In this document: positions 30,286-40,643 of the stretch, piece by piece
How positions within the stretch are numbered: position 1 is the stretch's first letter
Layout: every line of letters starts with the position of its first letter
NCBI GenBank assembly: GCA_019915015.1
Contig: JAHBBC010000013.1
Location: 434,001 to 498,000, forward strand
Reading direction: 5' to 3'
Length of the DNA: 64,000 nucleotides
Source of the DNA: Auriscalpium vulgare
Taxonomy: Eukaryota; Basidiomycota; Agaricomycetes; Russulales; Auriscalpiaceae
Program-made: the position numbers and the translations under genes
Notes under the pieces: model-generated
Told to the model about the DNA's origin: nothing
Seen by the model: the letters and a program-made list of their open reading frames with translations, nothing else
Databases searched by the model: none

Positions 30286-33200
30286 ATGGATGAGTCCATC
30301 ACAATCTACAACGACGATGAAATACCTATGTTCCGTCCCGAATTATGGATCTCGCAAGGCAAAAGCTATCCCCAGAACCCACCGCCGGAGCTGCTGGCCT
30401 ACATCGAGCAGCTCCTCAGGATTCCCAACGCTCCCGAGACTTCTTTGCTCCCCAGCGGCACCGAGGATGTTCATTCCTTCGTATCTACACCACTCCCTCG
30501 TCGCGATCAGCAGCTCATACACCCCTCAACCAAAGCTGTTTTTAGCCATGACGTGGCAGTCTTCCCATAACCACACTTACAAAATCACGAAGCCTTCCTA
30601 CGGATGCCTTCGTGGACAAGCTTGCTGCACTCGCACCGCAGGCCATCCTGGATGGCGCACAATCAATCATGGACCCACGATATGCAAGTGGTGCATCCCC
30701 GCTGTGGATGATCACTTACTGGCAACGGATGCGTACGGTCCTCCTGGCACAGGAGACGTGGACGGCGAGCGTGCGGTGGCTGCTACAAGTCGCTGACGGT
30801 TCTATGGAAAGCGAACGCACTGTTGCTCTTATCCACTCGCTTCCCTGGCGCCAGCAACTCATGATACCCGGTGCCGCCACATTTACGACAACATCAGCCC
30901 TTGCTCCGCTGTTATCAGACGGCCTTCTCACCGACACCATCGTTGACATGATGCTCATGTGGTTGAGAAGCCGCGTTCGGAGCACGCCAGGAATTGCCAA
31001 CAACTTCGAGATCGCCGGACACGAGTTCTGGAATGCAATTTCAAAGATCACAGTAATAGAAGACCTGTTCCCCGACTCACCTCGTTACCTCAAGAGAATT
31101 GAAGACGATCTGCGCACCCATAGGAAGGTACTCCTCTTCCCTGTTTTCCTCGCCAAATACAAGCATTTTGTTGTCGTGAAGATCGACGGTCAAGCGGAAA
31201 CAATATCCTATGGTGAGTACGTTACTATGTCGCCAATGGGAATGCAATCTTACCATTCCTGTGAAACAAGGCGACGGCCTTTACCATCAGGGACTGCGCC
31301 TGCCTAAAGACATCGAGAAGAAATTGCTCTGGTGGACGCGTGTCAAATTCGGCATTGAGTACAAGTGGGAGGGACAGTCGCTTACGACAGCGAGACAGAC
31401 AGATCACGTATCGTGTGGCGTGATCGCCGTGAATGCGGTCGCACACGAAACACTGGGCTGGCAGCTTTGGGATGATTCAAGGCGCCACGTCGAACGGTTG
31501 GCGTGGTTCGAGAGGCTCGCTGCCGACCATATTCAATCGGTACGCTATATTTTGCTCATTAGCGACATGAGGACGACGATACTCAGGTGCTCTGCGCAGG
31601 TATCAAGTCATCAGCGACGGTCTGATGCTGTGACAGGCGGCGCCGGACGCGATGAGCCTGTTGCGCATCATATCCCTCGCGGGATGGCCCACCTTCTAAA
31701 TCCTCAAGCTTCCGAACCCGGCGAGTCGACCAGAGATGCTGAATGTCTACTTGAAGGATTCAGTCCAGAGGTGGAAGAAAAGCAGATGGGGCGACGCGGA
31801 GACATGGACGAAGGCAGCAAATACGATCCGTCAATTCCACCTCTGTCAATGCCACCTTCTCCTACATCATCATATTCAGTACTTGCATCTGCTAGTGGCT
31901 ATGACAGCGACTGCGACGACATACCTATGCCCGATACCACCGATACCAGCTGCGCATACGGCCGGTCGTTGCTCTCTCCATCCACTGTCGACGATGATCT
32001 CCCACCAGTTCCGCGTGGTGGAATGCTGGACCAGGATGGGCCTGGCAGTATCACAGAATGGAGAAGCCATTTGGAAAATGGGACTTCTGATGCTGCGTCA
32101 ATGTCGTCAAGAAGGGTGTCGTCGGTGGGAAGTGAGGCGGAGGATTGCGCATCCGATGGAAGTCGACTGTCAAGGGCATCTAAGAAGATCATCAGTTCCA
32201 TTGGGACGACACTGAAGGCTGCGCGGGGCTTACTGAAAAGGCGGAGGAAAGGGAGCTCGAGCGCAGACGACAAGACGGCTGCGAGCGCGAGTGAAGCAAC
32301 AAGCGCTCAATCTGACCACGACTCAGAGGCTCAGGCGCCTATCCATCCTGCAAAACGCACACGCACTGTCCCTGGGCCCATTCATCCGTTCTTCGCGCCC
32401 AAGGGAAAGAATAAGGATGTCATTGCTACCGTGTCTGCAAGCACCGCAAGCGCTGATGTTGGGCCATCGTCTGGAGCAATCAGCACGCGCCTGGCCAATT
32501 CCTTCGTCAAACGCGGTAGGGACGACAACTCAAAGGCGTATACCAAATTCAAGGAGAAAATCCTTGCGCTTGACGACATGGCCGAGTTCTGTCTAGACGA
32601 TGTTCGGAAGGTCCGATGCTCTCGATGCAACAAGTACATGCTTATGACTGGGGCGTATCACACCAAGGCATTCAAACAGCACCAGAAAGTTTGCAAGGGC
32701 ACAATGCGATCACATACACTGGGCCACATCTGGGCATCAACCTCATCGACGCAGGCCCCCGCTCCGAGAATGATAGATCGTCCTTGTTTCGGACTTCGCG
32801 CAGCAAAATACGCTCGTGTGCGTCAATATTTGGAGCGCACACCATACGGCGGGGGCGGCGGGCCTTCCCTCGCCGATTTGGCGTTAGAGTTGTATTCGGC
32901 ACCAGATTATCGTTCGTTGGATAAGGCCAGAAAGCAAGTAGTCGACACGGAGCAAGAGCATCGGTGGCAGTGGAAGAACTATCGGTCGCCTCCCCTTCAT
33001 GTCCTTGCGACAGATTGTCTTCGCACTGTAAGGGTGCCGGAAGAGTCAACTGAGGATGTTACTTGTGTCAACTGCCTCGCTCTGCTGCATGTCCACGTAT
33101 TCCAGAATGCGACTCGCAAGCCAGTCCCCGAGCCTAAGAATCGCCGCTTCACCCCCAATCATGCTCAGAAAGACGACATACAGGCCCTCCATCGATATGC

Positions 33201-36200
33201 TCTTACTCATCCCGACCTTGCACCTCTTCTGGAGGCATACGAAGATGTCAGTAGCTTCAAGTTCATAGTATCCCCACGTTACAGCTTCTGATCATTGTCT
33301 GCACAGAACCCTCATAGTGCATGCCTAGTCTTCGCAAGAGGCGTTATCGAGGGCAAGCATGGCAATTCCTTGTTTGTCGCCTTGATGAACGATCTCGTCA
33401 AGAAGAAAGATTTAGAAGAACGAGGTGTCCCTTTGAACGGCATGCGATATTCAGCCATGACATTGGAGTGGGCGCAAATTATCCACGTCTTAAGCCCGCG
33501 AGCATATGAATCCATGATGAATGTGCTACCCGTACCCGCAGAACGGACACTCCAGTCAGTGTTTACAAGATTGCATTGATACAATTGACTGATAAATGAC
33601 CCGAAGGAAACGTCGTGCGCACGAAGTGCAGTTTCCCATCGGCATCACAGAGGCAACATTTGAATTTATCTACGAACGGCTGAAATCATTGGACTACCTT
33701 GTGGGTCCCGTTGGCCTCGCATGTGATGATACGAAGCTGCTAGAGTCTTTGAGGCCTCACTGGGACCCAATACGAAAGTGCTACGTGCTTCTAGGGAGTC
33801 CTGGCGATCCCGTCGTCGTGAGCGACATCAACACACTCGATGCCCTCATCCGCACCAGGAAGATCGAGAAGGCTAAGAAGGTATGAGTTCTACGAATACT
33901 TCGGAGGCATGCAGCTCACCGACACATGCCAGATACGCGTATGGACCCTCCAGATCCCTCTTCCCGGCGTTCCGACTATCGTCGTTGCGGCGCTCCCTAT
34001 CTCAGAGTCAAACTCGGCGGAGCAACTGTTCGTCCACCTGGAATTAATATTGAATGGCCTTCTCTCCCGCAAGATCAACGTTGTATCCTACGCCGCAGAC
34101 GGCACGGCTGTCGAGCGCTCCCTTCAACGTCTCCTGGTCGCTCACGCCGTTGCGTACATTGACTACACCCTCAGGCACCCTATTCGCTCACATCGTGACA
34201 TCAACCTCCACATTCCTCTCATCGGCGCAGGGCGACAGCCTGTCGCACTCATTCAAGATTCGAACCATGGGCGCAAGACGTACCGGAACAACGCATTCTC
34301 AGGTGCCCGGATACTTACTTTGGGCAGCTATACGACGTCGTACAGCCACTTCCGCCTTGCAGCAATTGAAGCAACAGGGACATTGTTTCGGAGGGATGTC
34401 GAGAAACTTGATCGACAAGACGACAATGCTGCGACCCGTCTCTTCTCCGGTCATACGCTAGCATGGTTCACCAACGAGCATCGTGAAATGGTCGGCTCGA
34501 TTATCTACCTCTTTGTGTTTGGAGAGCTCGTGGATGCATACCAGAATCGATCGATCCCAATTATCGAACGTGTTCGCATGGTGCTGCGTGCGCACTTCTT
34601 CATGGAAATGTGGACCGACTTCATGGACATCGCGGGCTACCGAAAAGCTCAACACTTCATATCTCCCGAGGCACGCGACATCACAAACTTCCTAGTCGTT
34701 GGTTTCCTTCAGTTGGTGATCATCTATCGGGACCACCTCGACGGCAGATACCCATTGCTGCCCTGGCTTCTATCAACCGAAGTCTGTGAGCATGTCTTCG
34801 GCATTTGTCGACAGCTTGTGAAGGACTTCACCTTGCAAGACTTCTATCATATGATTCCGAAGCTCTCAGTCCGCTTGCGCGAGCATCTCTTCCTTGCAAA
34901 GACATCTGAGGGCAAGGAAAGAGCGAATGGATACAATCATACCTATACCGACAATCGACATCTCGACCTCCATGCCCTCTCCACATTCCCTTCTGATCAC
35001 GACATTGAGCAAGCAACACAACAGGCCCATTCGGAGGCAGCGAATCTGTGGGACGCTCTCGTACTAGACCCGGATTTTCTGGACAAATTGCAGAATCAAG
35101 CTCACCGTGTTCGCGCATTCCCATCGTTGTCGAGTTGGTATTCGCAGGAGGCTTGGGATGCAATCTATGGCCAGTCCGATTCCGAAGACGAGGGTCCTGA
35201 GATGGACGAAGACGAGCCCGAGATGCTCCAGATTGAAAATGGGTTGAAGAAGGCAGAGAATGCAGACGGAGTTGGTGCGGTCTTCGACCAGCAGTTGAAC
35301 GATTTGACTTGCGCAGCAGCTGCCTTATGCGTCCAGAGCACTGTCGACATGTTCGTGTTTTGTCCTCCTCTCACCGCCGATAGATCTTACAGAGTCTAAC
35401 CCTCACATTACTAGACTGCAATTGCCTGAAGACACAGCGGATGCAACACGCAAAGACGCTGCACATATAGGGAAGATCCTCGCCCAGTCGCTCCCTGCTG
35501 TGTCCGACCCCGACGAGCGCAGGACCTTCCAGGACACAGTGATCTCTGCTGAATTCGATCTCGAACAGCTCGCAGTCATCCGCCGGTCGCATCATACCAG
35601 ACAGGCTGAGAAAGGTGTCCGAACAAAGGCCTTCAAGTCCTCGGAAGATCTACCACCTTCCTCTGATAACGGTCCACCCGCCCAGTCAACGCTCTCCGAG
35701 AAAAAACGCCTTCTGCAGTTGGTCAAGGATGTTCTCAAGCGTCAAGAAGAGCGCGGTGTTACAGAGCGCGGTGTTACCACGGGCGCGGGTCGGTCGATGC
35801 GCTGGCGGCAGCCAGCTGCGGGCGGTCGAGACGGAGCAATCAACGGCGAAGAAGCTGTTGCTCCTGCACCAGGGACGGCTGCAAACGCGGCTGAGGTCGC
35901 TGCAAATGCATCGTATCAGGTGCGTCTGCTAGTGTTGTATGAGTGCACATACATGGTATTGACGTCCGCCAGGCTGAACGGAGGCGAGCAGCGATCTTCG
36001 CAAAGCATCACGTCCCCAAGGTCGCACACTCGGCCAATGTCACGCCGCTCAAACACCTCTACGCTGCTCACACTGGCATGCCGCCTTCTTATGGCTTGGT
36101 TCTTGTTGATGAGGCAATCTGCCTTGCAGAAGGTGCGTCGTAATCTTCAACATGACTCGGCATGCGCTGATGGCTGGTTAGTCCTGACCATGTACGAGAA

Positions 36201-36549
36201 GTCGGCCGGTAAGAACGGCAAACATGGTTGGGCTTCGGACACGTCTCGCATCACCGCTCTTTCTTACATCGCTGTGAGACTGTTCAAGCCGGTCCGACAC
36301 AACCAATTCTCCCTCGCCGATCCTAGCAAGATCCCTCGGTTCGCCTTCCTGAAACCGTCCTACTTCCTGTATGCCCTCGACCATCCCCTCCAAACCTCGG
36401 GCTCAACACTAGCTTTGGTAAAATCTGATGGCGCGTGCTATGTCGCCCTCAAGCAGAACGTCGCGAATATCGCTCGTGCTATCAAGGAGCTTAGTGGGAG
36501 GGTCAAGGCGGGTCTTGAACAGGCGGGTGACGATGAACCAGATGAATAG
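30286..36549 (+). CDS. Ulp1-like protease / zinc finger / DDE transposase fusion
   Basis: Spliced model: 30286-30552, 30621-31212, 31271-31539, 31600-33246, 33307-33554, 33607-33880, 33933-35350, 35415-35919, 35973-36132, 36182-36549; all phases agree and give 1915 residues. N-terminal part: Ulp1/C48-type cysteine protease with His271 (KYKHFVVVKID), Asp288 (SYGDG) and Cys335 (DHVSCGVIAVNA). Middle: a disordered Ser-rich region, then a C2HC-type zinc finger at ~716-740 (CSRCNKY...HQKVC). C-terminal part: transposase core with candidate acidic residues D1048/D1049 (GLACDDTK), D1155 (YAADGT) and E1382 or E1385 (LSTEVCEHVFG), and a conserved DSNHGRKTYRNN motif between the last two. The first intron is the least certain. 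The 60-nt intron at 31540 could be retained without breaking frame. It mobilises the element; the protease role is unknown. Confidence 0.8.
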
Positions 36550-36756
36550 GTCAGTTTGACAGGCCTCTGCGCATCCGTAGTACATCCCCTCCTGCCTGCA
36601 CGCAAAGCGGAGCTTTTTACAATAAACTACGATTTTTTTGAAGCTATGATCCTATCCGTGGTAGCTACGGACCCCAAACGGAGGTCTGAGGGGCGAATGG
36701 TAGCTGGAAGGGGTCGCGAGCCGCAAAAAAAAATGGTAGTTGACCCCGTTTGGCGG

Positions 36757-36788
36757 ATCATACCCCTGGCATGAGTTACGGGGGTCCT
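36757..36788 (-). repeat. Right terminal inverted repeat of the transposon
   Basis: Inverted copy of 29928-29959, 31 of 32 bases identical. Confidence 0.92.
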
Positions 36789-36796
36789 CCTTGCGT
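36789..36796 (+). repeat. Right target-site duplication CCTTGCGT
   Basis: Identical to 29920-29927; part of the coding sequence of the interrupted gene. Confidence 0.92.
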
Positions 36797-37776
36797 TCGT
36801 CGGCTACCTCCGCCGCATCCAATTCGACTAGTACGACCTCGTGATGCATCTCTTCCTTCTCCAGAGCACCCATCCCCATCTCCCTATGCAACACCCTTTC
36901 TTCCCGACCCACAACCTCCTTCTGCCTGCGGATCAATGCCTCCTCGCGCTCCGTTGCCTCCTTCTCGCGTTGCACCAAGGCCTGCTCGCGTCCCAGCACC
37001 TCCACACTTTTGGCCGCGACCTGAGCCTGAACGCGTTCGAGCTCCCTCTGATTCTCCTCTTTCGTCTTTCGAAGATCCTTCGCGTTCTTGCGGAGGTCTT
37101 CGGCTGCCTTCGTGTAGGCCATGACTTTCGCCTCCCCGATAGCGAGCGCCTCTAGTCTCTTTGCGAGTTCGGCCTCGCGCTTGGTAATGGTGTTCTCCAT
37201 GGCTATGGCGCTTGCCGTTTTGGCCTGAGCAAGCGCTGCCTTTGCGTCCAGGCGCTCCTCTGTGTCCATCGCAGCTTGCAGCCTCCTGTCTGCTTCGGCC
37301 ACCCTCCCCGCCACGCTCTCGAGACGTTGCTCCAGCTGTTTCTCCTTCTCCACTATCTCAGTCTCCCTTTCCGCAATCTTGACCTCCTTGTCTGCAACCT
37401 GCTTCTCGCGTTCCTCTGACCGCGTATGCTTCGTGCATGTTTCCTCGTCCTTGAGCCTCAAGTGTTCTTCCCAGCGCTCCATGTGCTTGACTTTCCACTC
37501 GAGTTCCTCCTCTCTCCAGCGAACCTCTCTCTCCCGCATCTGCAGCTTCTCCCTGCTCGTGTCCTCGCCAGTTTCTTCCCGCCTTCCCGCAGCCCTCTGC
37601 GAAATTTCCTGGAGCGCAAGTGCGAGCACGCTCAGCGCTGCGTCCTTTTCCAACGTAGCGCGGCTCAGGAACGCTTTGTGAGCATCGGAGACTACGCGAT
37701 GGACAAGGTCTTGGAGCCAGATGTCGTGGTTGTTCGAGGTGGCTGAAGCGTCGCTGGGTGCAACAGGGTCCATCAT
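36789..37776 (-). pseudogene. 5' part of coiled-coil family gene 9, interrupted by the transposon
   Basis: Minus strand from the ATG at 37776 (MMDPVAPSDAS). N-terminal domain ~18-62 (IWLQDLVHRVVSDAHKAFLSR...LSVLALALQEIS), closest to family genes 1 and 3. Coiled coil ~70-310 with REREVRWREEELEWKVKH. The reading frame runs straight into the transposon end after ...EVADERKE and now stops at 36652 inside the element, adding ~46 foreign residues. The coding remainder is at 29919-29582. It may still give a truncated coiled-coil protein with an intact N-terminal domain. Confidence 0.85.
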
Positions 37777-38086
37777 GGAGATCCAACAAGCAGACCTAGA
37801 GTGTTATGTCGAGCTTCCGCAGAGCTTATACGCTTGATGATGCGATCGTGGAGATTGAGAGAGAGGCGAAGGGCAAATGGTAAAGGACGATCCTTTGGTT
37901 CTGGCGCCGGCGAACTGTGGCTACGCCTCGTGTCGCTCGCATGCAATTGTGGCCCTTTCGTAAGTACATTGTCAGATCATTTACCAGTGGTTCCTCATCA
38001 ATATCATTGCAGGCAAGAGTCTTTCACATAAACGAGCAATTTCTCCAGCGAATTCACATGCTATGCTACTGGCTCGGTCCAACGTT

Positions 38087-39274
38087 TCACTTCTTCCGGC
38101 CGGCAGCCCTCGCCCACGCAAGCATAGCCTTGTTCTTCTGAATCTCAGCCAGCGCTTGTCGCCATCCATTTTCTTCGTCCCGGGCCTTCTTGGCCTCATC
38201 GTCTTTCACCGCCTGCCCTTCCGTCTCCCCTTCCGCCATCCTCTCTACCGCGTCCTTCGTATATCCTCCTTCTGTCCCTGCCCCCGTCATTATGACTTCG
38301 CCCATGTCCGTATTGGCAGTGGCTGCCTGAACTTCCGTCTCGTGAGCGGTCGCTCTGACGCGAGCCCTTTCTTCCCTCGCCAACATCTCTTTCTGCCTGC
38401 GTATGAGCGACTCTTCTCTCTCCCCTGCCTCCAACTCTCTCCTCGCCAATTCCAACTCCCTTCGTTCTGCTTCCTCAGTCTGGCGAGCGGTGTCGGTTAC
38501 GATCTGATTTAACTGCACTTGCTTCGCCTCGTTTGCTTTTTCGCGAGCGCTGGCTGCTTTGAGTGCGTTTTCCGCCGCCTCCGCGTCGGCTTTGTTCTTC
38601 GCCTCTTGGGCTTCTACAACCTTGAGCCTGGCAGCGCTGTCCGCCTCCCGCTTGGCACTCGCCTCCTCGTCGGCCTTGCACTTGGCCCGCATCTCCCCTA
38701 TTTCCTTCTCCTGCGCGGCCAACGCCTCCTCCTGCCTCTCGGCGCAACGCAGCTTCTCCTCGAGCTCCGTCTGCAGCGCTAGAACTGCATCGTGGCGGGG
38801 CTTCAGCTCGGCTTCCCTCTCCCGCAATTGGGCCTCTCTCATCGAGACTTCCTTCTCTCGCCTCATCGACTCTGTGTCCCTGCGCCTCGCGTTCTCGTCC
38901 CGCAGCTTTGCATGCTCCTCCCGACGATCCACGTGTTTCATCTTCCACTCCAGCTCCTCCTCGCGCCAGCCCACTAGCTCCTCCCTGCGACGCAGCCTCG
39001 CCTCTCTCGCCTCTTCGTAGATCTCCGCGGGCGGCTCCTTGCCAGTGCGCTCGACCGGGCTCGTAGTGGACGGCTTGGCGAGCTCCTGACGCGCGAGGGC
39101 GAGGATGCTCAATGTCACCTCTGTCTCGAGCGCTGCGCAGTCTGCGAAGGCCCTGTGGGAGTCCGCCACGATGCGCTCGACGACGTTCCGCAGCCACAGG
39201 CCATCATGATCTGCCACATCGCGGTCGACAAGGGTGAATTGGGAGTCGGTGGGCGTCATTGGTTCCATAGTCAT
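38087..39274 (-). CDS. Coiled-coil family protein 10
   Basis: Single-exon minus-strand gene for a 395-residue protein. The start is MTMEPMTPTDSQ at 39274, which aligns with the starts of genes 1, 2 and 6-8. N-terminal domain ~22-68 (LWLRNVVERIVADSHRAFAD...LSILALARQELAK). Coiled coil ~85-330 with RREELVGWREEELEWKMKH. The C-terminal ~60 residues are basic and helical (WRQALAEIQKNKAMLAWARA) and differ from the three-exon C-terminal module of genes 6-8. It runs in the same direction as interrupted gene 9, which lies just downstream. Function unknown. Confidence 0.8.
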   Translation of the reverse strand: MTMEPMTPTDSQFTLVDRDVADHDGLWLRNVVERIVADSHRAFADCAALETEVTLSILALARQELAKPSTTSPVERTGKEPPAEIYEEAREARLRRREELVGWREEELEWKMKHVDRREEHAKLRDENARRRDTESMRREKEVSMREAQLREREAELKPRHDAVLALQTELEEKLRCAERQEEALAAQEKEIGEMRAKCKADEEASAKREADSAARLKVVEAQEAKNKADAEAAENALKAASAREKANEAKQVQLNQIVTDTARQTEEAERRELELARRELEAGEREESLIRRQKEMLAREERARVRATAHETEVQAATANTDMGEVIMTGAGTEGGYTKDAVERMAEGETEGQAVKDDEAKKARDEENGWRQALAEIQKNKAMLAWARAAGRKK

Positions 39275-40643
39275 TTGTGCAGCAGAACGTCGGCAAGTAG
39301 ACTTCTGCAAACCGATGAGTTGAGAAGTGTACAATGAATGAGCGCGTAGAGGCAAGGTTGAAGACGAGTGAGCTTGAAGGCCCGTGTTGTTCAGCAGCAA
39401 AGCCGTCCTCGTGTTCGCCTCGTGGCAACGGGCAGTTCCTGGTCAGGCGCCCGACCACATTCTGTAGGCGATTCTGGTGTCCACTGTTTAACTTTCTTGA
39501 GGGTCCGGGCCAGCGGCCCGCCGTCCCGAGTTGCTCGCGGCCTGCGATCTTCGCGAGATCTTATGCCGTTTCGGTATCTGCGAGCCACCATCCACTTCTC
39601 TGAATGACCGGTACGTGGGCATGTCCTCCGTAGCTGACTTGGCACAGAAGATAGTCGTTCTGTTATCACGTGGACACTGAAGGATCTCGGAGGCCAACCC
39701 GGAGGGTAGCGAGATTTTGGGTGTGCTCAGCCTACCATCCAAATGACGATGTCGTAAATTGTGCAGAAACGCCTCACTCCAAATCAACGCACTCGAGGTG
39801 AGCCCCGACTACCCAAGCCTATCTCAAATGGTTCTCTGCTTATCCAGTGTAAGGGTCCGAGAACCCCGAGGATGGCGCAGTACGTTAGCTGCGACCCGCT
39901 ACGCTTTGACCCTGTACTTTTACTGTCAATACAAGTGTCACTACGACAGAAGATTTCTGACAGAATACAAGAGCGCAACATACGTACGTTGTCGGCGGTG
40001 TTAGCTTGCTCAGCCCCCGGGCAGTCTGGGCAACTGATGATCTACAAACGTGTCAAGGGCAGTAGCTGATCCGGGACCTGGCACATCCTAGGCAGCGTGC
40101 GAGAGCGCCAGTCGCATATGGCCACAATGTCCATAGCAAAGTCGACGAGTTGAGAACAATAGACGGAACAAGGGCGCGCTGCACCTGGAAGCGCGGCCCG
40201 TAAGCGAAAAGTGAGGGCGCAGAACTAGGCGAATGGCTGCGTGTAGAGCACACGACAACCGCAACGACGTCAGGGTCGTTCTCGTTGAGTATTGTCGATG
40301 CTGTTAGCAACGGGGAACAGCAGAAGAACAGTGGGAGACGAACAATAGGGCGGGCAAATGCCGGGATGTTGAGACTCCGCATGTGTTCCCGATTAGGAAG
40401 GAGTTGTTGACGCCCAGCGCCTGTTGGCCTTTTGTTTCCTCCGTCTGCGCCGAAAACAATGCACACCAGCAACAAAAGACCACCATGCTTCCCTCCCATA
40501 CTAAAAGACAAGACTGTGGCCGTCTGCCTTGCTCACCGTTCTTCATCTCTCGCGCTCATCATACCCACCAAGACTCCCTAGAACATCTGTCGTCACCGCG
40601 ACAGTGACCTCTGCAACTGCCTTACGACGAAGACGACACCCCC
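39275..40643. other. Intergenic region, no gene recognised
   Basis: About 1.4 kb between divergent genes (family gene 10 and the disordered protein). Short open frames on both strands have no recognisable motif. Confidence 0.55.

Larger units (their letters stand above)
29928..36788 (+). mobile_element. DNA transposon, 6861 bp, apparently complete
   Basis: Bounded by 32-bp terminal inverted repeats (29928-29959 and 36757-36788; outermost bases AGGACCCCCGTAACTC, 31 of 32 identical between ends) and a perfect 8-bp target duplication. It carries one long spliced gene for a protease-transposase fusion. Subterminal DNA (~29960-30180 and ~36600-36756) is non-coding, with repeated GGGGT/TAGTT-like words. 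An 8-bp target duplication is known for hAT, P, KDZ and Merlin elements. The transposase has features reminiscent of the P-element superfamily, but I do not fix the superfamily. The near-identical ends, perfect duplication and open gene point to a young insertion. It sits inside coiled-coil family gene 9. Confidence 0.92.
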
